NCBI GenBank assembly: GCA_018056145.1
Contig: JAGPGE010000373.1
Coordinates: 1-6,205 of the forward strand
Direction: 5' to 3'
Origin: Armatimonadota bacterium
GTDB lineage: Bacteria; Armatimonadota; Zipacnadia; Zipacnadales; JABUFB01
DNA length: 6,205 nt
The position numbers and the translations under genes are program-made. Under the pieces are notes generated by a model. That model worked only from the letters and a program-made list of their open reading frames with translations. It was not told the origin of the DNA and made no database searches. Shown one piece after another: positions 1 to 5,269 of the stretch (the first letter of the stretch is position 1; each line of letters opens with the position of its first letter).

Positions 1-19
1 ACGGGGCCCTCGCGGCCAG

Positions 20-60
20 CCGTGGGGTGTGCGCGTCGTCCAGCGCACGGGGCCCCACGG
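20..60. repeat. Strong GC-rich hairpin near the left edge
   Basis: The outer arms, 20-27 (CCGTGGGG) and 53-60 (CCCCACGG), are perfectly complementary. The inner arms, 29-34 (GTGCGC) and 43-48 (GCGCAC), continue the stem around an 8-base loop, with a small bulge at 49-52. This gives 14 mostly G-C pairs. The nine bases at 1-9 (ACGGGGCCC) recur directly at 47-55. No T-run follows, so a classical Rho-independent terminator is not shown. It may be the 3' structure of a gene to the left, or a leader structure. The structure is directly visible; its role is unknown. Confidence 0.5.
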
Positions 61-112
61 CGTTGCTAGTGTTCACACCTACGTTCGATGAGCGCACCCA
101 GCTTAGAGAATG

Positions 113-140
113 CTCCCGCCGCGGGAGGAAATGTTACACT
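113..140 (+). promoter_or_regulatory. Possible promoter with adjacent 15-bp palindrome
   Basis: A perfect palindrome occupies 113-127 (CTCCCGC, one central C, GCGGGAG). Five bases further on, 132-140 reads TGTTACACT, which fits an extended -10 pattern (TG, one base, then TACACT). No convincing -35 box sits at the usual distance. If it is real, transcription would begin near 147 and give a leader of about 50 bases before the first gene, and the palindrome could be an operator. The sigma factor preferences of this organism are unknown, so this is tentative. Confidence 0.22.
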
Positions 141-181
141 CATCTCGAATAGATTGTCCGTACTGAACCTGTACGCCTTCA

Positions 182-188
182 AGGGGGG
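182..188 (+). promoter_or_regulatory. Ribosome binding site selecting a TTG start
   Basis: The purine tract AGGGGGG ends 8 bases before TTG at 197. In this frame a stop at 164-166 closes the reading frame upstream, and no ATG or GTG occurs between that stop and 197. The strong tract at correct spacing is what supports the unusual TTG start. Confidence 0.55.
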
Positions 189-196
189 CGTTCATT

Positions 197-565
197 TTGC
201 CCGCTCCGGCATTACTCGGCTTGGTGGCCTGGATCACGTGCGCGCTATTCGGTTTCTGGCTCGCCGTTCGCGCCGTCGGCCGGCGAGAGCAGGTGGGGCG
301 CGTGTTCGTGGGCGTCGGTGCACTGCTCATGGCCGTGAGCACCGCCGTGCCCACCACGGGTCCCCTCGCTCCCCCGGTCCTGCTGGTCGGAATTCTCATC
401 GCCCTGGCGGGAGTGTTCCTGCTCGCGGGGCTGATCCTGGCATACCCGGACGCCGGTCTTAGGTCATCATTCAGCAAGCCGGCGGACAAGGCCGATGAGT
501 CGTCTGCCAACGTGGGCGCTCCCGGCGAATCACCGCCCGACGACGACAGCCCTGGGCGCGGCTGA
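197..565 (+). CDS. Small three-helix membrane protein, paralogue of the next gene
   Basis: No named family is recognised. The product is 122 residues and starts at TTG, with AGGGGGG 8 bases upstream. Three hydrophobic segments are visible at about residues 5-24, 36-52 and 60-83. A basic loop between the first two (R25, R29, R30, R35) suggests that loop faces the cytoplasm, which places the N-terminus outside. The tail, from about residue 86, is hydrophilic and rich in Ser, Asp, Glu and Pro. Residues 28-52 and 59-84 align gaplessly with residues 26-50 and 58-83 of the protein encoded at 635-934. Shared features are Arg-Glu, Gly-Arg, the block GxGALLxA, a Pro closing helix 2, and a Gly-Leu then Ala-x-Pro ending helix 3. 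The gene opens an apparent same-strand cluster and is followed by a 69-base gap. Its coding status rests on the paralogy and the ribosome binding site. Function is unknown; no catalytic or transport motif is seen. Confidence 0.72.
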   Translation: MPAPALLGLVAWITCALFGFWLAVRAVGRREQVGRVFVGVGALLMAVSTAVPTTGPLAPPVLLVGILIALAGVFLLAGLILAYPDAGLRSSFSKPADKADESSANVGAPGESPPDDDSPGRG

Positions 566-634
566 ACGGCCCGCACAGAACCCGCGCAGGGGGGGCGCCT
601 GGACGTCCAACTCAGCACCCTTCGAGGCGCGACA

Positions 635-934
635 ATGACCGAAGCGATCACCATCTTCATCTGGCTGTTCCTGGCGGGTTACACCTTCCTGTTCCTGAGC
701 AAACCGAAGCGTGGACGCGAACGCACAGGCCGCAGACTCATCGGCATCGGCGCCCTTCTTGTGGCAGCCGTTCTAGCCATCCCGCAGGGGTCCGACACTG
801 TCGACTTCGGCGATATTCTGTCTGTCGCGGGGGCGCTTATCGCCGCGGTCATGCTCGCCACCGGGCTGGTCTTCGCACACCCGGGCAACATGTTCGGGCA
901 GAAGCCCGTGAGCGACGAAGATCCGTCCGATTAG
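635..934 (+). CDS. Small three-helix membrane protein, second paralogue
   Basis: No named family is recognised. The product is 99 residues and starts at ATG, with GAGG at 624-627, 7 bases upstream. Hydrophobic segments lie at about residues 5-21, 35-50 and 61-81. A strongly basic loop (K23 to R34, containing KPKRGRERTGRR) predicts that the loop is cytoplasmic by the positive-inside rule. The C-terminal tail is short and acidic (ending SDEDPSD). It aligns with the preceding protein at 12 of 25 residues in the loop plus second helix, including GxGALLxA and the following Pro. In the third helix it matches at 8 of 26, ending in Ala-His-Pro where the other has Ala-Tyr-Pro. The gene lies between that paralogue and the large exported protein, whose start codon is 42 bases after this stop, so co-transcription is likely. 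A small accessory or regulatory membrane role is possible but nothing in the sequence demonstrates it. Confidence 0.8.
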   Translation: MTEAITIFIWLFLAGYTFLFLSKPKRGRERTGRRLIGIGALLVAAVLAIPQGSDTVDFGDILSVAGALIAAVMLATGLVFAHPGNMFGQKPVSDEDPSD

Positions 935-963
935 CCACGCCCCGACACCAACTGTCTCCCCCT

Positions 964-968
964 GGAGG
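964..968 (+). promoter_or_regulatory. Ribosome binding site deciding the ATG start at 977
   Basis: GGAGG at 964-968 sits 8 bases before ATG at 977. An in-frame GTG at 968 overlaps this motif and so cannot use it. A further ATG at 989 would be too distant and would shorten the signal peptide. The start is therefore taken as 977. Confidence 0.75.
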
Positions 969-976
969 TGCCTGTC

Positions 977-3900
977 ATGCGCGCACCCATGCTCCTCGCT
1001 GGCCTGCTGCTCCTTGCAGGCTGGCCCTTGCTTGCCCAGGAGAACCCTGTCACCAACGGCGGGTTCGAGCAACTGGATCAGCAGGGCGTGCCGCTGGACT
1101 GGGAGTTCCTCGGCAATGTGCAGGTCACCGGGGACGCCCACTCCGGACAGTACGCCGTGGTCATGGACCGCGAGGGGAGCCCCGGCGAGTGCGGGCTGAA
1201 CCGCCGCTGGCTCCCCAATGACGGCAAGCAGGGCACCATGCTGTCCCAGCTCAAAGGCGGCCTCCGCTTCTGGTACCGCGCCGATTCCAGCAGCGGCCCG
1301 GGCACCCTCGTCGTCTACATCATCCCCATGAGCGCCGATCCTTTCGAGAACACCGGCGCGCAGCGGGCCATCTACCAGGTCCCCGAGCAGCATGTGGGCG
1401 ACGGCCAATGGCACGAGGGCGTGCTTAAGTACGACTTCACCTCGGACCCGAAGGTGAAATGGGTCCACGTCTCCCCGCGCATCAGCGGCAAGCAGGGCAG
1501 GCTGCTGCTCGATGACGTGCGCTGGGTGGAAAGCGTGGGGCCAATCCCGCGCTTCAAGAAGGTAGACATCGTCGAGACGCCGGGCCTCGAGGGCGACCAC
1601 TGCACCATCAAGGCCACCGTGGAGAACGCCGGCGACGAGCTCCTGGGCATCGGCCTGGCATCCATTGAGCTTGCCGAAGGGCTACGGGCCGAAGGCGGTC
1701 CGAACCGCGCCCTCCAGAACCTCGAGCCCGACCAGACCGCGGACATCGCCTGGAAAGTCCGTGGCAGGCGGGGCAACCGCGGCTCCTTTGGCCTGCTTCT
1801 GACGGCCGGCGAGCTGTCCGCGCGTGAGCGCATTCCATACGAGCCTGTGCTCGAGATCGCCGACCTCACCGCCGACCCCTTCATCTTCACCACAGGCAGG
1901 CCCACCACGGCGATTTTGACCCTGCGCAACACCGGTCACGCCATGGTGCGCAATGTCAGGACTGAACTGCGCCCCGGTGTACCGCTGGCCACCGACCCGG
2001 CCCAGCGCCGCCGCAGGCTGGAGTTCATCCGCCCCGGTTCCGAAGTGCAGGTCCGCTGGTCCGTGACATCCGACCGCCAGACACCCGAAGCGCCCCTGCG
2101 CGCTGTTGCCGATGCCGACAATACTCCGGGCGTCAGGACATCCTGCACGGTGGTGGTCGGGCCCGAACTCACCGAACCGGAGACAGCACCGCCCGGCTGG
2201 GGCGTTCTACTCATGGAGGGCACCGCCGCCATCTACAACGACCGCGTGAAGATCAGCTTCCCGAGAGCCCAATTCGGTTACGGAATCGGCCATATCCAGC
2301 GCATGATGGCCGGCGGCTGGCAGACCGTGGCCATAATCCCGCGCATGAGCCGCCTCGTGGTGGAGACGCGCGAAGGCAAGCCGATGGAGCACCTCGTGTA
2401 CGCAGACGAGATCCGGGACATCCCCAGCCCGGCAGCGATGGCGCCGGATATGCTGGATCGTCGCCTGGAACTCATCGCGAAGCTGCAGGACGCCAATGGC
2501 GGCGACTGGGTCATCACCCAGACCGTCACCATCTCCCCGAACTCCGACGACATCAACTTCCAGCTTCACGCCGCCTGCGATCGGCCCGCGAAAGTCCTGG
2601 CCCTGGATGGTCCGATGATCTACGCGGGTGAGGGTGCGCCGGCCGGTACCCGGCGGCTCGACGCCATCTTCCCCGGCCTGGAGTGGCTCGTGGAGGGCGA
2701 GCACTCCTCAAGCACTCTCGACATCGTCGCCGGGCACGAGGACCAGGTACGCTACGTGCCCCACCCGCACATGGTCACCTTCCCGATGATGTGCGCGCGC
2801 CTGTCCGTGCCGCAGGCGGGGGATGCCACGGTCGCCCTGAGCTGGGACAATCTCGCCCCATACGTGCGCGATCTCAACCGGCCCAGCGCCGCCTTCGCAT
2901 CGCCCGACCGGTTCAACGGCCGCGCAAGCACCCTCATGGGCGTCTTCGCGCCCTCCATGCCCGAGTATATCAACCGCAACCAGCGCACCGCCCACAAGCC
3001 GCTGGAACTGGCTGCCGGCGAGGTCGTGCAACTGGGCGCGACAGTCACCTTGCTGGCCAATCGCCCGGGTGAGAACTGCCTCATCGCGGTCCGGGACTGG
3101 ATCGGCAAGCACGGCGTGCCCAAACCCAACCCGCTGCCCCACGGCAAGACCTGGGCGGACGAAATCAACTTCTCCATGGCCGCGTACCTCACGAGCCTGT
3201 GGGACGAGGAGACCGAGAAATGGTGGCCCTCCCTGGGCGGGCCCGCCATGTGGCACAACGCCGCCTGGTCCAGCGCGAATCTCTACGACATGCGCATGTG
3301 CCTGGACCTGTGCCCGCCTGGCCCCACTCGCGAACGCGTCCGGGAGCGCTATGACCGGGTGGTGGAACTGAGCGGGTACGCACCGCAGGCTGACGACCTC
3401 GGCCTCCAGTTCGCGGGCGCCGCGAACATGATGACCGTCCTGGCCGGCGAAGTCTCCGGCCTCATCCGCTCCCAGTTGCCCGACGGCTCCTGGAGATTCC
3501 ACGCCCGCGTCGAAAAGGGTGGTCTGTTCAAGGGGATGGACTATGCCGAACTCGGCCCCGACAACGCCGCCGAAATCGGCACCTGCGCCCACAATGCCTG
3601 GACGATCCTGCGTTTCGCACGCATCACCGGCGACAAGATCGCAAAGGACGCCGGGCTCAAGGCCCTGGCGTTCATGAACCAGTTTGAAGTCCCCCGCGCC
3701 GCGCAGGTGTGGGAAGTGCCGGTGCACACTCCTGACATCCTCGCCTCATCCGATGCCTGCGAGGCCTACCTCGAAGGCTACCGCATCACCGGCGACCGCG
3801 ACTACCTGGAGAAAGCAGTCTACTGGGCGTGGACCGGCCTGCCCTTCGTCTACCTGTGGGACGTGGAAGGTTTCGAGTTCCTGCGCTACGCTTCGATCCC

Positions 3901-4963
3901 GGTCTTCGGCGCTTCGTGGAACCAGTGGAGTTGGTTCGGCAACCCGGTGCAGTGGAACGGCCTGCGGTACGCCTACGCCATCCTGGAACTGGCCGAGTAT
4001 GACCAGTCGACAGACTGGAAACGCATCGCCGCGGGCATCACGGTCAGCGCCATGTACCAGCAATCCACCGAGGGCAAGGACCTCGCCCTGTGGCCCGACA
4101 GCATGCACGCCATCACGAAGAACAAGTCGGGCTGGGTGTTCGCGCCCCGGCTCATCCTCAAGAACGTCTACCGCATCATGGGCTTCGAGCCGACCCCGCA
4201 CACTGCCCTGGCCCGGGTGGCCTTCGACCACATCCGCATCAGCGCCACCGGCCGCGTCACCGACGCCCAGCACACCGCGGGAACCGTCTCCTTCCGCGTG
4301 GCCTTCCCGGCTCCGCAGACCGGTTACGCCCTGGTCTGCAATGTGACCAGGCCCGGGCAGGTGCGTGTGAACGGGGTGACCATACCCGAGAGCAGTCCGG
4401 GGGCCGAGACCCAACCCGAGAACTCTTGGCGGTACTCCCAGGCCCCGGCCATGTTGGAGATCCGCCTGCCCGGCACCGGCGAGCACAAGGTGGAACTGAT
4501 CAACGCCACCTTCCGCGCGGGCAGCTTCACCGCACCCCTGGCAACGTCGCTCAAGTTCGAGTTCGCCGAGACCGACGACGGCTGGCGTCCGACCAACGAC
4601 CTGGCGCCTTTCAAGATCGTGGCCGGAATCCTGGAGGCCACCATGACCGGCCCGGACCCCTATCTAGTCCGCAGCAATTGCGAGGTCCCGGCGTCGAGTG
4701 TGAAGCAAATACGCATCCGCATGGCGCTGCCTCCCGAAGCCGGCCCGGGAGCCCAGCTGTTCTGGACCACGACGGAAGCCCCGGCGCTGGACGAACCCAA
4801 GTCCCTGAAGTTCGAAACGGTTCCGGACGGCGAGTTCCACGAGTATGCGGTTCCCGTGGGGACACATGAACTGTGGAAGGGGACGATCACCAGCATCCGC
4901 CTGGACCCAACCGGCGGCAACGCAACGGGCACGGCGCGGATCGACTGGATACGGGGGGAGTAG
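977..4963 (+). CDS. Large exported multi-domain protein, glycoside hydrolase or polysaccharide lyase-like, unassigned family
   Basis: The product is 1328 residues. Residues 1-20 form a signal peptide: basic Arg2, a Leu-rich core, and likely cleavage after Ala20 (PLLA/QEN). A lipobox Cys is absent, so secretion or periplasmic release is expected. Residues 22-188 resemble a carbohydrate-binding jelly-roll, opening with NGGFEQ and a following Pro-x-x-Trp and closing with LLLDDVRW. Residues about 190-288 and 289-395 look like two Ig/CARDB-type domains (xVENAGD and LRNTGH turns). Residues about 405-720 form a long beta-rich region like the sandwich preceding catalytic toroids. Residues about 722-1074 are helical with aromatic motifs typical of (alpha/alpha) toroids: WWPSLGG from 749, H760, LPDGSWRF from 834, D862 and E866 in GPDNAAEIG, E913/H917/D920 in EVPVHTPD, and WFGNPVQWNGLRYAYA from 986. 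Residues about 1075-1177 are a small beta domain, and 1178-1328 a second jelly-roll (W1203, DPY at 1227-1229, QLFW ending at W1263). Export, module order and fold type are well supported. Substrate and reaction are not: catalytic residues cannot be fixed by eye, and a purely binding or inactive role remains possible. Confidence 0.9.
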   Translation: MRAPMLLAGLLLLAGWPLLAQENPVTNGGFEQLDQQGVPLDWEFLGNVQVTGDAHSGQYAVVMDREGSPGECGLNRRWLPNDGKQGTMLSQLKGGLRFWYRADSSSGPGTLVVYIIPMSADPFENTGAQRAIYQVPEQHVGDGQWHEGVLKYDFTSDPKVKWVHVSPRISGKQGRLLLDDVRWVESVGPIPRFKKVDIVETPGLEGDHCTIKATVENAGDELLGIGLASIELAEGLRAEGGPNRALQNLEPDQTADIAWKVRGRRGNRGSFGLLLTAGELSARERIPYEPVLEIADLTADPFIFTTGRPTTAILTLRNTGHAMVRNVRTELRPGVPLATDPAQRRRRLEFIRPGSEVQVRWSVTSDRQTPEAPLRAVADADNTPGVRTSCTVVVGPELTEPETAPPGWGVLLMEGTAAIYNDRVKISFPRAQFGYGIGHIQRMMAGGWQTVAIIPRMSRLVVETREGKPMEHLVYADEIRDIPSPAAMAPDMLDRRLELIAKLQDANGGDWVITQTVTISPNSDDINFQLHAACDRPAKVLALDGPMIYAGEGAPAGTRRLDAIFPGLEWLVEGEHSSSTLDIVAGHEDQVRYVPHPHMVTFPMMCARLSVPQAGDATVALSWDNLAPYVRDLNRPSAAFASPDRFNGRASTLMGVFAPSMPEYINRNQRTAHKPLELAAGEVVQLGATVTLLANRPGENCLIAVRDWIGKHGVPKPNPLPHGKTWADEINFSMAAYLTSLWDEETEKWWPSLGGPAMWHNAAWSSANLYDMRMCLDLCPPGPTRERVRERYDRVVELSGYAPQADDLGLQFAGAANMMTVLAGEVSGLIRSQLPDGSWRFHARVEKGGLFKGMDYAELGPDNAAEIGTCAHNAWTILRFARITGDKIAKDAGLKALAFMNQFEVPRAAQVWEVPVHTPDILASSDACEAYLEGYRITGDRDYLEKAVYWAWTGLPFVYLWDVEGFEFLRYASIPVFGASWNQWSWFGNPVQWNGLRYAYAILELAEYDQSTDWKRIAAGITVSAMYQQSTEGKDLALWPDSMHAITKNKSGWVFAPRLILKNVYRIMGFEPTPHTALARVAFDHIRISATGRVTDAQHTAGTVSFRVAFPAPQTGYALVCNVTRPGQVRVNGVTIPESSPGAETQPENSWRYSQAPAMLEIRLPGTGEHKVELINATFRAGSFTAPLATSLKFEFAETDDGWRPTNDLAPFKIVAGILEATMTGPDPYLVRSNCEVPASSVKQIRIRMALPPEAGPGAQLFWTTTEAPALDEPKSLKFETVPDGEFHEYAVPVGTHELWKGTITSIRLDPTGGNATGTARIDWIRGE

Positions 4964-5036
4964 GGCCTGCGCCGGCCAGTGATGCTCGGCCTGCTCGCCG
5001 TCCGCATTGGCCCTTCGAAGAGGCCGCACAGGCGAA

Positions 5037-5055
5037 GCGCTCCGCAACGGAGCGC
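5037..5055. repeat. Perfect 8-bp hairpin between convergent genes
   Basis: GCGCTCCG at 5037-5044 and CGGAGCGC at 5048-5055 are exact inverted copies around the triloop CAA. The hairpin lies 74 bases after the stop of the large exported protein gene. No T-run follows on either strand, so it is not a textbook Rho-independent terminator. It could instead stabilise the 3' end of the transcript or help Rho-dependent or bidirectional termination. The structure is certain from the sequence; the role is inferred. Confidence 0.45.
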
Positions 5056-5145
5056 CGAACCTATCAGGCCCGGCCGTAGTCCTAGCGGTGCACCGGGAGA
5101 CCGGCACTCGACACCGATTCCTACACGGAGACGGCCCCATTGCAT

Positions 5146-5215
5146 TGTTGGGGCGGGCTTGCCCGCGAACGTCGTTGACGTGAGAAAGGACTTTGCGGGG
5201 AAGCCCGCTCCAACA
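5146..5215. repeat. Pair of inverted REP-like units (BIME-like)
   Basis: The left arm 5146-5169 and right arm 5192-5215 are inverted copies matching at 21 of 24 positions, separated by 22 bases. Each arm is itself a small palindrome: GCGGG-CTTG-CCCGC in the left arm and GCGGG-GAAG-CCCGC in the right arm. The right unit, read on the minus strand, begins TGTTGGAGCGGGCTTCCCCG, with a GGAG foot before the stem. Short palindromes with such a foot, arranged as head-to-head pairs between convergent genes, match the established description of REP elements and BIMEs, and the core resembles the Pseudomonas REP core. In enterobacteria and pseudomonads such elements are linked to RAYT (Y1-type) transposases; none is encoded in this window. 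The pair lies 54 bases beyond the stop codon of the oxidoreductase gene and may also influence termination or mRNA decay on either side. Confidence 0.68.
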
Positions 5216-5269
5216 CACTCAGCGGAAAGCTCCGCGTCATCCAACTGCAGAGGTCGTCCCCAGCACCCT

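Larger units (their letters stand above)
4964..5269. other. Intergenic region between convergent genes
   Basis: These 306 bases separate two genes that end facing each other. They hold the perfect hairpin at 5037-5055 and the REP-like pair at 5146-5215. Open frames crossing the region on either strand are explained by high GC and by the symmetric repeat, and none has a convincing ribosome binding site. No RNA gene, poly-T terminator or further gene is seen. Confidence 0.7.

Noticed and set aside
2..91. Possible end of an upstream coding sequence, open from the left edge to TGA at 89-91
   Set aside because: Twenty-nine codons with no recognisable motif, crossing the strong hairpin; another frame is also open here, so coding cannot be decided from the window.
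131..166. ATG after GGAGG giving an 11-codon open frame, a possible leader peptide
   Set aside because: The spacing between GGAGG and ATG is only about 2 bases, and the peptide has no run of regulatory codons or attenuator structure.
88..462. Open frame of 124 codons on the plus strand starting at ATG 88
   Set aside because: Its second half is an Arg-, Pro- and Gly-rich translation typical of an out-of-frame reading. It overlaps the better-supported membrane protein gene at 197-565, which has a paralogue and a good ribosome binding site.
566..634. Intergenic gap with a G-run near 590, considered as a terminator or promoter
   Set aside because: No stable hairpin with a T-run and no paired -35/-10 boxes were found, so the gap is better read as an operon spacer.
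773..1600. Minus-strand open frame of 275 codons overlapping two plus-strand genes
   Set aside because: It runs antisense across both the second membrane protein and the signal peptide region of the exported protein, with no motif and no ribosome binding site; high GC explains its length.
2708..3727. Long minus-strand open frame of 339 codons opposite the large exported protein gene
   Set aside because: It is a complementary-strand shadow rich in Gly, Ala, Val and His with no domain signature. The plus-strand protein at this position has a coherent fold.
4090..4869. Plus-strand open frame of 259 codons inside the large gene, in another frame
   Set aside because: Its composition is dominated by Arg, His, Pro and Gly, as expected from a shifted reading of GC-rich coding DNA, and it lies wholly inside the supported gene.
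4660..5244. Minus-strand open frame of 194 codons across the intergenic region, with a GFPAKSF-type peptide
   Set aside because: The peptide pattern is simply the translation of the REP-like repeat, and the remainder is antisense to the end of the large exported protein gene.
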